Assembly (NCBI GenBank): GCA_947586255.1
Contig: CANPXP010000014.1
Coordinates: forward strand, 1-55,479
Direction of reading: 5' to 3'
DNA length: 55,479 nucleotides
DNA from: an uncultured Lachnospiraceae bacterium
GTDB taxonomy: Bacteria > Bacillota > Clostridia > Lachnospirales > Lachnospiraceae
Both the position numbers and the translations under genes were made by a program. Under the pieces are notes generated by a model. The model did not search any database. It saw only the letters and a program-made list of their open reading frames with translations, and had not been told where the DNA came from. Positions 33,221 through 42,276 of this stretch are shown here, piece after piece; within the stretch, counting starts at the first letter, position 1; every line of letters begins with the position of its first letter.

Positions 33221-34585
33221 ATGGGATATCTGCGGCGGGGTCTTTGGGTGTTGTTGTGGACAGCGGCATTTTTTGCGGGTGTATATGGCCTCAATTATCT
33301 GTATGTGGAGAGCGGTGACAGCGACTGGTGCAGGGTACTGTGGCACAATTATTACGCGCAGGAGCGGAATATCGACTGTCTGTATCTGGGGAGTTCCCAT
33401 GTGTACTGTGACATTGAGCCCGCTGTGCTGGATACGCTCAATGGGAAGAATAACTTCAATCTGTCTTCGGGCAGTCAGCTGTTAAACGGTTCGTATTATC
33501 TGCTCAGGGAGGCGGACAGGCGGCATGACCTGGAGCATGTCTATCTCGAAATGTTTTATGTGGTGTCTACGGGACCGACGGGGATTTATGATGAAAACGT
33601 CGCAAACAATTGGCGCAACACGGATTACATGAGGCTGTCATTCAACAAATTAGAGTATATGTTGGATATGAGCAAACGCGAACAGTATGCGGAGACCATC
33701 TTTCCCTTTCTCAGATTCAGGAGCAAGCTGTTCGATTACGAGTATGTCAGAGACATGATGCGGCATAAAGGAACGGAAAACTATCGGGAATATGTGGTAA
33801 ATATTCCGTATGAGGATGGCAGCGCCACTTATTATGCCGATAAGGGCTATTATGAGACGACAAGGCAGCTTGAGGAAAACGGTCTGAGGTGGACAGGTTC
33901 TTACAGGATGGAGGAGGAGCCGCTGACGGAGGATGCGGAGCGGTACCTGCGCAAGATCATAGAATACTGTCAGGAGAAGCAGATCGGTATTACGCTGTTC
34001 AGTTCGCCGATTTATGAACTGCAGGTGCTGTCGACGGAGCACTATGATCGCTATGTGGAGCAGATAGAGCGGATTGCGGCGGAATATGGTATCCATTACT
34101 ATGACTTCAATCTGTGCAGGGAAGAGTTTCTGCCGATTCAGCAGACGGAAAACTTCATGGACATAGGACATTTAAACACCAGGGGCGCGGACCTCTATAC
34201 GCCCGTGTTCTGGCAGGTCATGTCGGGCACGGCGGAGGAGAACGAGGCGTATTTTTATCCTTCCTATACCGCGAAGCTGCAGGAGACGTCGCCGCGAATC
34301 TACGGCATCTATTCGGCGGATGCAGCGGTAAACGGTCTGGTGGACAGTGGAGTGACGGTGTACCGGGTGGCCGCAAACCGCCCGCAGGATTTGGAATACA
34401 GTATCACGCTGACGCCGAACGCGGCTGAAAAGACGGCTGAGACGGAGGGCACAGGGAAGAAGTATCGGGATTTTTCATCGAATCCTTATTTTGGCATTCC
34501 GAAGAACACAAACGGAACATGCACGGTCGCGGCGCGTATCAGAGGACAGGAGAGCGTGCTGCAGACGTTGGAGATTGCGTATTGA
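33221..34585 (+). CDS. Membrane-anchored SGNH-like protein (DltD/AlgJ role), partner of MBOAT
   Basis: The protein has 454 residues. One N-terminal helix (about 8-26) anchors an extracellular SGNH-hydrolase-like domain with YLGSSHVYCD (nucleophile region, residues 57-60) and DIGHLN (Asp314 to His317), which supplies the catalytic Asp-x-x-His. The ~110-residue C-terminal tail is beta-rich and of unknown fold. It follows the MBOAT gene by 19 bases. Such partners finish acyl transfer onto the polymer outside the cell. I prefer the ATG at 33221; an in-frame start at 33146 would overlap the MBOAT gene and add a poor leader. Confidence 0.87.
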   Translation: MGYLRRGLWVLLWTAAFFAGVYGLNYLYVESGDSDWCRVLWHNYYAQERNIDCLYLGSSHVYCDIEPAVLDTLNGKNNFNLSSGSQLLNGSYYLLREADRRHDLEHVYLEMFYVVSTGPTGIYDENVANNWRNTDYMRLSFNKLEYMLDMSKREQYAETIFPFLRFRSKLFDYEYVRDMMRHKGTENYREYVVNIPYEDGSATYYADKGYYETTRQLEENGLRWTGSYRMEEEPLTEDAERYLRKIIEYCQEKQIGITLFSSPIYELQVLSTEHYDRYVEQIERIAAEYGIHYYDFNLCREEFLPIQQTENFMDIGHLNTRGADLYTPVFWQVMSGTAEENEAYFYPSYTAKLQETSPRIYGIYSADAAVNGLVDSGVTVYRVAANRPQDLEYSITLTPNAAEKTAETEGTGKKYRDFSSNPYFGIPKNTNGTCTVAARIRGQESVLQTLEIAY

Positions 34586-34745
34586 GAAAAATTGGCATCA
34601 CACAAGTTTATTTGGATCAGTATGACAGATTTGCTCTGTGTCATTGTTATATGATAACTGTAGATAAATGACAAGTAAAATATTAAAAAAATCAAAAATT
34701 CTCCTCTGTACACATCAATCAAATCTGCAACGTATAGAAGGGAAT

Positions 34746-34818
34746 CCGCCCCGCACGCCGGAAATACTACGCCCGGTTTTGTCTGTGCAAAAGCCGGGCG
34801 CACTGTTCTATAATGGAT
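34746..34818 (-). repeat. 72-base inverted repeat, right copy
   Basis: This is the inverted partner of 31221-31292. It overlaps the last codons and stop of the minus-strand gene at 34808 and contains that gene's likely terminator hairpin (CGCCCGG...CCGGGCG). The 160 bases before it, back to 34586, are AT-rich and hold no gene. Confidence 0.88.
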
Positions 34819-35026
34819 TTGCCTTGCCGTATGCCACAGCCGCATCATGAAACTCATCCGGCTGCGCATCTGCGAAGTACCTTTGTCTCCACTTGGTATA
34901 ATCGGATTTTTCGCGGAGAAGCACAGAGATAAAATGCTCCGCTTCTATCGTGCCAAGCTTTTCGATCAGGCAGTTAATGCCGATATCCATAATTTCAGCG
35001 GTACTGGTATCAGACATCGCCTTCAT
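34808..35026 (-). CDS. Antitoxin-like protein downstream of a decayed PIN toxin
   Basis: This 72-residue soluble protein begins MKAMSDTSTAEIMDIGINCL and contains HFISVLLREKSDYTKWRQRYF and FHDAAVAYGKANPL. It overlaps the end of the PIN-like pseudogene (start at 35026, pseudogene stop at 35010), as in tightly coupled toxin-antitoxin operons, so I infer it is the antitoxin. I recall similar short proteins beside PIN genes in Clostridia but know no described fold. The frame is intact although the toxin is broken. Confidence 0.65.
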   Translation of the reverse strand: MKAMSDTSTAEIMDIGINCLIEKLGTIEAEHFISVLLREKSDYTKWRQRYFADAQPDEFHDAAVAYGKANPL

Positions 35027-35331
35027 CTTCAGACACCTCCCATTCTCTTATAAATTCCACAGGATCAACAAGCCGCAGCTTATCTGTTTTGTATTTTAGT
35101 AATCGATCGTCAGTAGTTAAAAAATAATCGCTCCCCGCCAATATAGCACAAGCCACATGATGAGCATCTGCTGTTTTCATACAGCAATACATATGATGAT
35201 GTCAATTCTATCGCTTTGTTTCGTATCATCTTTTGTATCTGCAGTTTTGCCTGTGTTTCCAAAGATATACGAAGCTGCGTCTGATCATCATAAGGACGAT
35301 TATAACAGCAATTATCAAGATATACTTTCAC
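35010..35331 (-). pseudogene. PIN-domain toxin, internally deleted and frameshifted
   Basis: The first part reads VKVYLDNCCYNRPYDDQTQ...ELTSSYVLLYENS, the N-terminal half of a PIN toxin with its metal-binding Asp. After ENS the frame changes: the continuing C-terminal half (KTADAHHVACAILAGSDYFLTTDDRLL, then VDPVEFIREWE) lies in another frame and begins almost at once. About 40 residues normally found between these halves are missing. A GTG start at 35331 follows AAGGAG. The product is almost certainly inactive. Confidence 0.85.
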
Positions 35332-35488
35332 TGCCCGCTCCTTTTTCACATTTCCGCCTTATATTACTATATCACTTTTTTACGACTTCTTCAACGATTG
35401 CCGGATATCTCCTCTGTACACTCCTCTGTACACCAAAATCCAAAATTATAAAAGTATTAAGCAAATCCCCAATATTTTCAATTCTCGG

Positions 35489-35539
35489 TTTACAAATCCC
35501 CGAAAATGTTATATGATGGTCTTGGAAAACGATTTCCAA
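35489..35539 (+). promoter_or_regulatory. Promoter and LacI-type operator of the regulator gene
   Basis: TTTACA (35489-35494) and TATGAT (35512-35517) are 17 bases apart. Directly downstream, over the expected transcription start, lies the palindrome TTGGAAAACGATTTCCAA (35522-35539) with the central CG typical of LacI-family operators. The layout fits autorepression. The stretch from 35332 to here is otherwise gene-free. Confidence 0.88.
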
Positions 35540-35567
35540 ATATTTCCCAGGGACGGAAAGAAGACGC

Positions 35568-36557
35568 ATGGTATCGATCAAAGACGTTGCGAAGCGGGCG
35601 GGCGTGGCGATCTCCACCGTATCCAAGGTGCTGAACAACTACCCGAACGTGAGCGAGGAGACCAGAAGAAAAGTAAATCAGGCTGTGGCGGACTTGAATT
35701 TTGTGCCGAATTCCGTGGCGGCGGCTCTCTCGTCGAAGCAGTCCGGCAGGGTGGCGATGCTGCTCAACCTGAACAATGTGTCGCAGGCCATAGACGAGAT
35801 CAATATGCAGTACATGGCGGGCATGATCGGCCGGGCGGTGGAGATGAACCTGGACGTCATCACGGTCTTTTACTCCATGCTGAAGAACCGGAGCGTGGAC
35901 GAGGTGATCCGCTACCTGCAGTCCCAGAGTATCACGGGGCTGATTATCTTCGGCATGTCGAAGGAGGAGAAAGTGCTGCACAAGCTGATCGAGGCGAAGA
36001 TCTTCAAGATCGTGGTGATCGATGTGCCGATTGTGAACGCCTGCACATCCTCTGTCTGGATCGACCAGGAGAAGGCGCAGTACGACGTGGCGAAGAAGAC
36101 TGTCATGGAAAATAACAGCAAGAGCATCCTGTATCTGGCAGGGCGCAAGAACGGCTATGTGACGGAGGAGCGGCTCAAGGGTGTAAGAAGGCTGGCGGAG
36201 GAGAGAAATCTGGAGCTCCTCGTACGAAACGGCGAGTTCTCGGAACTGCAGGCGAGAAACCTGACGTTCCGCTATGCGAAGCGGAAGGACGTCGTGGTGT
36301 GCGCTTCCGATCTGATGGCGATCGGGGCGATGCGGGCGCTGATGGAGATGGATATCTTCCGGCCGGTCTGCGGGTTCGACGGCATCACGCTGATGGGTTA
36401 CGCGGGCAAGCAGATGAACACCGTCAGGCAGGATTTCAAGCGGATTGCCTCGGAGGCGGTGAAGGAGCTGAAGCGCCTTCTGGACGGCGGCGAGGGCAGG
36501 CAGATCGTGCTTGATTATCAGCTGGTGCGGATGAAATATCTGGATATTATCTGTTGA
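35568..36557 (+). CDS. LacI family transcriptional regulator
   Basis: This 329-residue regulator has an N-terminal LacI helix-turn-helix (SIKDVAKRAGVAISTVSKVLNN) with hinge residues AAALSSKQSGRVAML, followed by a periplasmic-binding-protein-like effector domain. The effector domain ends in an unusual CGFDGITLMGYAGKQMNTVRQDF segment and otherwise follows the family layout. An operator overlaps its own promoter. Glycogen phosphorylase lies 47 bases downstream, so it probably responds to a maltodextrin or related sugar signal and controls glucan breakdown; the ligand is inferred from context only. Confidence 0.93.
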   Translation: MVSIKDVAKRAGVAISTVSKVLNNYPNVSEETRRKVNQAVADLNFVPNSVAAALSSKQSGRVAMLLNLNNVSQAIDEINMQYMAGMIGRAVEMNLDVITVFYSMLKNRSVDEVIRYLQSQSITGLIIFGMSKEEKVLHKLIEAKIFKIVVIDVPIVNACTSSVWIDQEKAQYDVAKKTVMENNSKSILYLAGRKNGYVTEERLKGVRRLAEERNLELLVRNGEFSELQARNLTFRYAKRKDVVVCASDLMAIGAMRALMEMDIFRPVCGFDGITLMGYAGKQMNTVRQDFKRIASEAVKELKRLLDGGEGRQIVLDYQLVRMKYLDIIC

Positions 36558-36604
36558 CGGAAAACGTGTGATACATAAACATTTCAACAAGGAGGGTAAA
36601 TTTT

Positions 36605-38914
36605 ATGGCGCAGGCAAGCAATCTGAAGAGAGACGTGTTGGTACTGAATCTGGAGAAGGAGCTGGAGCAGCAGACGCAGGACAGCTGCGGCAAGAGTGTG
36701 GCGGCGTGCAGCAATCGGGAGCTGTACTACAGTCTGTTACAGCTGTCCAAGAAGCTGATGGCGGTTTCGGAGCCCATCGAGGGGGAGAAGAAGGTGTATT
36801 ACATCTCTGCGGAGTTCCTGATCGGCAAGCTTTTGTCCAACAATCTGATCAATCTGGGAATCTATGACAAGCTGGAGGAGATTCTCGCGAAGAACGGCAA
36901 GAAGCTGAGCGAGATCGAGGAGATGGAGCCGGAGCCTTCGCTGGGCAACGGCGGTCTGGGACGTCTGGCGGCCTGCTTCTTGGATTCCATCGCGACGCTG
37001 GGGCTGCCCGGAGAGGGCATCGGCCTGAACTATCATTTCGGCCTGTTCAAGCAGGTATTCAAGGACAGACTGCAGACGGCTGAGAAGAACGACTGGATCG
37101 AGGCGCAGTCCTGGCTGAACAAGACCGACACGACTTTCGAGGTCTGCTTCGGCGATAAAAAGGTGACTTCACGCCTGTACGATATCGACGTGATCGGATA
37201 TGACAACGGTGTCAATAAGCTGCGTCTCTTTGATCTGGAGACGGTGGACGAGAGCATTGTAAAGAAGGGAATCGACTTCGACAAGGAAGACATCGAGAAA
37301 AATCTGACGCTGTTCCTGTATCCTGACGATTCCGACGAGGCCGGCAATCTGCTGCGCATCTACCAGCAGTATTTTATGGTGAGCAACGCGGCACAGCTGA
37401 TTCTGCAGGAGATGAAGGAGAAGAAATACGATCTGCGCAGAATGTACGACCACGCGGTGATTCAGATCAACGACACGCACCCGACGATGGTGATTCCGGA
37501 GCTGATCCGGATTCTCGTGGACGACAAGGCTTTTACCATGGACGAGGCGATCGAGGTGGTCAGCAAGACCTGCGCCTACACGAACCACACGATTCTAGCG
37601 GAGGCGCTGGAGAAGTGGCCGCTTAAGTACCTGGAAAAGGTGGTGCCGCAGCTCGTGCCGATCATCAAGGAGCTGGACAAGAGAGTGGCGAAGAAGTACA
37701 AGGATCCCAAGGTGCAGATCATCGACAAGGACAAGAGGGTGCACATGGCGCACATCGACATTCACTACGGCTTCTCGGTGAACGGCGTGGCGGCGATTCA
37801 CACGGAGATTCTGAAAAATACCGAGCTGAACGCTTTTTATAAGATTTATCCCGAGAAGTTCAACAACAAGACCAACGGCATCACGTTCCGCAGATGGCTG
37901 TTGTCCTGTAACCGTGAACTGGCGGCGTTCCTGTCCCAGACCATCGGCGAGGGCTACAAGAAGGATGCGGATAAGCTGGAGAAGCTGCTGGACTATATCG
38001 ACGACAGTGCGGTGCTCGACAGGCTGGCGGAGATCAAGATGAACCGCAAGAAGGAGCTGGCGGCCTACGTAAAAGAAGTGGAGGGAGTTACCCTGAATCC
38101 CGACTCCATCTTCGATCTGCAGAGCAAGCGGCTGCACGAGTACAAGCGGCAGCAGATGAACGCCCTCTACATTATCCACAAGTACCTGGAGATCAAAGCG
38201 GGAAAGAAACCGGCAAGGCCGCTGACCTTTATCTTCGGCGCGAAGGCGGCGCCCGCCTATGTGATCGCGCAGGACATCATTCACCTGCTCCTGGTGCTGC
38301 AGGAGATCGTCAACAACGATCCTGACGTGAGCCCCTACATGACGGTGCTCATGGTGGAAAACTACAATGTGGCCTATGCCGAGAAGATGATTCCGGCCTG
38401 CGACATTTCCGAGCAGATTTCCCTCGCGTCGAAGGAGGCGTCCGGCACGGGCAACATGAAGTATATGCTCAACGGCGCGGTGACGCTGGGAACCTCGGAC
38501 GGCGCGAACGTGGAGATTCACGAGCTGGTGGGAGACGACAACATCTATATCTTCGGCGAGAAGTCCGAGCAGGTCATCGAGCACTACGCGAAGGCGGACT
38601 ATGTCTCCAAAGATTATTATAAGAAGAGCCCCGTCATCAAGGAGGCCGTGGACTTTATCATCGGCAAGCAGGCGCTGAAGGTCGGACACAAGGAAAATCT
38701 CAAGCGGCTGCACGACGAGCTGCTCAATAAGGACTGGTTCATGACGCTGTTAGACCTGGAGGATTACATCGAGACCAAGGACAGGATGATCGCGGACTAT
38801 GAGGACCAGAAGAAGTGGCGTAAGATGATGCTCGTCAACATCGCGAAGGCCGGCTTCTTCTCCTCCGACAGAACCATCGCAGAGTACAACAGGGATATCT
38901 GGAAATTGCGGTAA
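36605..38914 (+). CDS. glgP: Glycogen/maltodextrin phosphorylase
   Basis: This 769-residue PLP enzyme of glycosyltransferase family 35 releases glucose 1-phosphate from alpha-1,4-glucans. Diagnostic segments are [42 protein letters not shown], the KRLHEYKRQ block and [23 protein letters not shown] near the PLP site. It is somewhat shorter than the ~800 residues of E. coli GlgP, mainly at the N-terminus, as in other clostridial forms. AAGGAGGG precedes the ATG. It follows the LacI regulator without a terminator between them. Confidence 0.96.
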   Translation: MAQASNLKRDVLVLNLEKELEQQTQDSCGKSVAACSNRELYYSLLQLSKKLMAVSEPIEGEKKVYYISAEFLIGKLLSNNLINLGIYDKLEEILAKNGKKLSEIEEMEPEPSLGNGGLGRLAACFLDSIATLGLPGEGIGLNYHFGLFKQVFKDRLQTAEKNDWIEAQSWLNKTDTTFEVCFGDKKVTSRLYDIDVIGYDNGVNKLRLFDLETVDESIVKKGIDFDKEDIEKNLTLFLYPDDSDEAGNLLRIYQQYFMVSNAAQLILQEMKEKKYDLRRMYDHAVIQINDTHPTMVIPELIRILVDDKAFTMDEAIEVVSKTCAYTNHTILAEALEKWPLKYLEKVVPQLVPIIKELDKRVAKKYKDPKVQIIDKDKRVHMAHIDIHYGFSVNGVAAIHTEILKNTELNAFYKIYPEKFNNKTNGITFRRWLLSCNRELAAFLSQTIGEGYKKDADKLEKLLDYIDDSAVLDRLAEIKMNRKKELAAYVKEVEGVTLNPDSIFDLQSKRLHEYKRQQMNALYIIHKYLEIKAGKKPARPLTFIFGAKAAPAYVIAQDIIHLLLVLQEIVNNDPDVSPYMTVLMVENYNVAYAEKMIPACDISEQISLASKEASGTGNMKYMLNGAVTLGTSDGANVEIHELVGDDNIYIFGEKSEQVIEHYAKADYVSKDYYKKSPVIKEAVDFIIGKQALKVGHKENLKRLHDELLNKDWFMTLLDLEDYIETKDRMIADYEDQKKWRKMMLVNIAKAGFFSSDRTIAEYNRDIWKLR

Positions 38915-38974
38915 GGAAAAATTAGTTCTATATAGACGATCTGTTGACTGTTTGAGTCAGCGATCGAGTAGACC

Positions 38975-39002
38975 AGGCCGTCTGCGTTCGCGCAGACGGC
39001 CT
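38975..39002. other. Perfect 12-pair hairpin with TTCG loop after glgP
   Basis: AGGCCGTCTGCG (38975-38986), loop TTCG, then CGCAGACGGCCT (38991-39002). The stem is perfect and the loop is a UUCG-type tetraloop, which is very stable in RNA. No T-tract follows on either strand, so it may be a 3'-end protecting hairpin or an unusual terminator for glgP. Confidence 0.7.
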
Positions 39003-39125
39003 GCGGTTCGATTATAAGCCGAAGCGGGCTGCGCCTTTTCGGGCTTCCAGAGTCGGCAGCCCCAGCACGATGCCGAGCCATACATAGCACAGAACAGATG
39101 GCGCTATTTTTTTATAAAATAATAG

Positions 39126-39186
39126 TTGACAGGTATCTGATTAGGGTGTATGATCATAATCATATTAAACCTAGCGGATAAATAGG
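39126..39186 (+). promoter_or_regulatory. Promoter and possible operator of metNIQ
   Basis: TTGACA (39126-39131) and TATGAT (39149-39154) are 17 bases apart. CCTA-GCGGATAAA-TAGG (39170-39186) is a short inverted repeat just downstream and could be an operator. I see no SAM riboswitch or T-box in the ~95 bases from there to the start codon. Confidence 0.75.
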
Positions 39187-39279
39187 AAAATAGCCCGAAG
39201 CTTGACAAATACCGCCGTTCATACTACAGTAGTCAAGGGTCAGATAAAACGGTATAAACATAAGAAAGGACAAGACGAG

Positions 39280-40350
39280 ATGGCGGGAATCATAGAAGTG
39301 CACGGTCTGAGCAAGACCTTTGTGACGAAGGACGCCGACGTGGAAGCGTTGCAGGGAATTGACCTGTCGATTCAGGCGGGCGATATCTACGGCATCATCG
39401 GGATGTCGGGCGCGGGCAAGAGCACGCTGGTGCGCTGCCTGAATTTTCTGGAGCGGCCCACGGCGGGCACGGTGGAGATCGAGGGCAGGGATTTGAGCGG
39501 CATGTCCGAGAAGGAGCTGCGCGCCAAACGCGCCGAGATCGCCATGATCTTCCAGCATTTTAATCTGCTGATGCAGAAAAATGTGATCGACAATATCTGT
39601 TTTCCGCTTCTGTATGGCGGCGTCGGGAAGAAGGACGGCGGCACGCGGGGCGCGATGACGAAGAAGGAGGCGCGGAAGCGCGCGGAGGAGCTTTTGGAAA
39701 TCGTCGGCATGTCGGAGAAGGCGAAGGCCTATCCGTCCCAGCTCTCCGGCGGACAGAAGCAGCGTGTGGCGATCGCCAGGGCGCTGGCGGCGAATCCGAA
39801 GATCCTGCTGTGCGACGAGGCCACGAGCGCGCTGGATCCGCAGACGACGCAGTCCATTCTGCAGCTCTTAAAGCAGATCAACAGAGAGTACGGGATCACC
39901 ATCGTGATCATCACCCACGAGATGGCCGTGGTCAGAGAGATCTGCTCCCACGTGGCGATCATCGGAGAGGGACGTCTGGTGGAGCAGGGCAGGGTGACGG
40001 ATATCTTCGAGCACCCCAGGACGAAGGAGGCGAAGGAGCTGATCGTCAGGGGGCAGAGCGGGGAGAGCCGCACGCTGGAGGACCGGCAGATGGATCTGAT
40101 GAAGGGCAAATGCTGCATCCGCATCGTCTTTTCCGTGAACTCTTCCTTCGAGCCGGTCATCGCCAACATGGTGCTGCGGTTCGGGCAGCCCATCAACATC
40201 CTCAGGGCGGACACCAAGAACGTGGAGGGGATTGCCAGAGGCGAGATGATCTTAAGCCTGCCTGACGACGTGAAGCTGCAGGAGGAGATGAAGGCATACC
40301 TGATCGATAGAGGGCTTGCCGTGGAGGAGGTGGACGGCTATGTGGTTTAA
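39280..40350 (+). CDS. metN: Methionine ABC transporter ATP-binding protein MetN
   Basis: This 356-residue ATPase has Walker A GMSGAGKST near residue 42, the signature LSGGQKQRVAIARAL, and Walker B ILLCDEATSALDP. The C-terminal ~90 residues form the NIL regulatory domain (CCIRIVFSVNSSFEPVIANM), which binds methionine and inhibits transport in MetN proteins. Together with metI and metQ it makes up the D/L-methionine importer. AAGGA lies upstream of the ATG at 39280. Its stop overlaps the metI start by 11 bases. Confidence 0.96.
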   Translation: MAGIIEVHGLSKTFVTKDADVEALQGIDLSIQAGDIYGIIGMSGAGKSTLVRCLNFLERPTAGTVEIEGRDLSGMSEKELRAKRAEIAMIFQHFNLLMQKNVIDNICFPLLYGGVGKKDGGTRGAMTKKEARKRAEELLEIVGMSEKAKAYPSQLSGGQKQRVAIARALAANPKILLCDEATSALDPQTTQSILQLLKQINREYGITIVIITHEMAVVREICSHVAIIGEGRLVEQGRVTDIFEHPRTKEAKELIVRGQSGESRTLEDRQMDLMKGKCCIRIVFSVNSSFEPVIANMVLRFGQPINILRADTKNVEGIARGEMILSLPDDVKLQEEMKAYLIDRGLAVEEVDGYVV

Positions 40351-41017
40351 GGAATGGTTCGCGTCGGGCACGGCGCAGATGATGTGGGAAGGCACGTTGG
40401 ACACCTTGTTTATGACACTGCTGTCAACTGTGTTCGGCTATCTGCTCGGGCTGCCGATGGGTATCGCCCTCGCCGTGACCGACAGGGACGGCATCAGACC
40501 CAATGCGGCGGTCTACAAGGTGCTTGACGTGATCGCCAACATCGTCAGAAGTATCCCTTTTCTGATTCTGCTGATCCTGCTCATGCCGCTGACGAGACTG
40601 CTCGTAGGCAAGAGCTACGGCACCGCGGCGACGGTCGTGCCGCTGACTGTGGCGGCGGCTCCCTTTATCGGGCGCATGATCGAATCGTCCCTGAAGGAAG
40701 TGGATCACGGCGTCGTGGAGGCGGCCCAGAGCATGGGCGTGAGCACCATGAACATCATTGTGAGAGTGCTGTTGGTGGAGGCGCGGACCTCCATTCTGGT
40801 GGGCGTGACCATCGCCCTCGGCACGATCCTCGGCTACTCCGCGATGGCGGGCATCGTGGGCGGCGGCGGACTCGGAGACATTGCGATGCGCTACGGCTAC
40901 TACCGCTATGAGTCGGACATCATGCTCGCGGCGGTGATCCTGCTGGTGGTGCTGGTGCAGATCTTCCAGACCATCGGCATGAAGATGTCGGCGAAGCTGG
41001 ACAGAAGGAAGCGGTAG
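40340..41017 (+). CDS. metI: Methionine ABC transporter permease MetI
   Basis: This 225-residue permease has five membrane helices. MetI landmarks are LPMGIALAVTDRDGIRPN, VIANIVRSIPFLILLI and the ATPase-contact loop EAAQSMGVSTMNIIVRVLL, ending in GGGGLGDIAMRYGYYRY. The ATG at 40340 follows GGAGG inside the end of metN, giving translational coupling. The length matches the family. Confidence 0.95.
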   Translation: MWFKEWFASGTAQMMWEGTLDTLFMTLLSTVFGYLLGLPMGIALAVTDRDGIRPNAAVYKVLDVIANIVRSIPFLILLILLMPLTRLLVGKSYGTAATVVPLTVAAAPFIGRMIESSLKEVDHGVVEAAQSMGVSTMNIIVRVLLVEARTSILVGVTIALGTILGYSAMAGIVGGGGLGDIAMRYGYYRYESDIMLAAVILLVVLVQIFQTIGMKMSAKLDRRKR

Positions 41018-41154
41018 ACGGCGTCTCGGGAATTGTGAAGCAATTCTTCCGAGGCTGTCGGGATGACAGCTTCTGTGATTATGATATAGGAAGCGCGGCA
41101 GAACGTGCTTTTTATATAAAAAAAGGCGCGCAAGCGCCGAAGGAGGAGAGAATT

Positions 41155-42105
41155 ATGAAGAAAAAATTTATCGCAGGCATTTTGACGGCGGCGCTGGCAG
41201 TCGGCGCGCTGACGGGCTGCGGCGGCAGCGGGGAGAGCGCGGCTGAGACGACGGCCCCGGCGCAGGAGGAGGCCGCAGCGGAGCCGGAGGCGGCAGCGGA
41301 GCCGGAGGCAGAGGCGGACGCTGCAGAGACTGAGGCTGCTGCAGAGACGGAGGAGACCGCGGAGGTCGAGTCCAAGGGCACGATCACGGTGGCAGCGTCG
41401 CCTACGCCTCACGCGGAGATCTTAGAGCAGGCGAAGCCGATTCTGGCGGAGCAGGGCTGGGATCTGGAAGTGACGGAGTTCGAGGACTACGTGCAGCCGA
41501 ATATGGTGGTGGAGAGCGGCGAGTTCGACGCCAACTATTTCCAGCACATCCCCTATCTGGAGTCCTTCAACGAGGAGCAGGGCACGCATCTGGTGAATGC
41601 GGGCGGCATCCACTATGAGCCCTTCGGCATCTATCCGGGTACGAAGAGCGACTTGAGCACGCTGGAGAGCGGCGACGTGATCGCGGTTCCCAACGATACG
41701 ACCAATGAGGCGAGAGCGCTTCTGCTGCTGCAGGACAACGGCATTCTGACATTGAAGGACGGCGTCGGCCTGGAGGCGACCGTGCGCGATATCGTGGACA
41801 ACCCGTATGAGGTGGAGATCCAGGAGCTGGAGGCGGCGCAGGTGCCCCGCGTCAAGGACGAGGTGGCTTTCGCGGTCATGAACGGCAACTACGCGATGGA
41901 GGCAGGCTTCTCCGTGAGCAAGGATGCGGTGGCCTATGAGCAGTCCGATTCCGAGGCGGCGCAGACCTATGTGAACGTGATTGCGGTCAAGGAGGGCAAC
42001 GAGAACAATGAGGGCATCAAGGCCCTGGTGGACGTGCTGAAGTCCGACGCGATCAAGGACTATATCAACAGCACCTACGACGGCGGCGTGATTCCTTTTG
42101 AGTAA
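41155..42105 (+). CDS. metQ: Methionine-binding lipoprotein MetQ
   Basis: The protein has 316 residues. The signal peptide ends at Cys22 (GALTGC). About 50 residues of Ala/Glu/Thr-rich, strongly acidic linker follow, longer than usual, and then the NlpA/MetQ fold: TVAASPTPHAEIL, FEDYVQPNMVVESGEFDANYFQHIPYL, VPNDTTNEARALLLLQ and YVNVIAVKEGNEN. It captures methionine outside the membrane for MetNI. AAGGAGGAG precedes the ATG. The 137-base gap after metI has a short GGCGC/GCGCC hairpin that may tune expression. Confidence 0.95.
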   Translation: MKKKFIAGILTAALAVGALTGCGGSGESAAETTAPAQEEAAAEPEAAAEPEAEADAAETEAAAETEETAEVESKGTITVAASPTPHAEILEQAKPILAEQGWDLEVTEFEDYVQPNMVVESGEFDANYFQHIPYLESFNEEQGTHLVNAGGIHYEPFGIYPGTKSDLSTLESGDVIAVPNDTTNEARALLLLQDNGILTLKDGVGLEATVRDIVDNPYEVEIQELEAAQVPRVKDEVAFAVMNGNYAMEAGFSVSKDAVAYEQSDSEAAQTYVNVIAVKEGNENNEGIKALVDVLKSDAIKDYINSTYDGGVIPFE

Positions 42106-42158
42106 GTGTGAGCGGTGTGACCGCGATGCCGTCGGGATACGATGATTGCTCGGCATAG

Positions 42159-42199
42159 AAAAAAGCATTTGAGCCGGAAACGGTTCAGGTGCTTTTTTT
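42159..42199 (+). terminator. Terminator of metNIQ
   Basis: AAAAAAGCATTTGAGCCG pairs with CGGTTCAGGTGCTTTTTT, with wobbles, around GAAA. The T-tract runs from 42193 to 42199. Confidence 0.9.
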
Positions 42200-42276
42200 A
42201 TGTGTGAAAATATGGCATAATAGAAAAGCGGGCTGCCAGAAATACAGTATCGGGCAGCGGAGGGAAAGGCAAAACA

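Noticed and set aside
39155-39279. SAM riboswitch or T-box ahead of metNIQ
   Set aside because: The leader is too short and lacks the conserved S-box helix sequences and the T-box TGGNACCGCG-type element.
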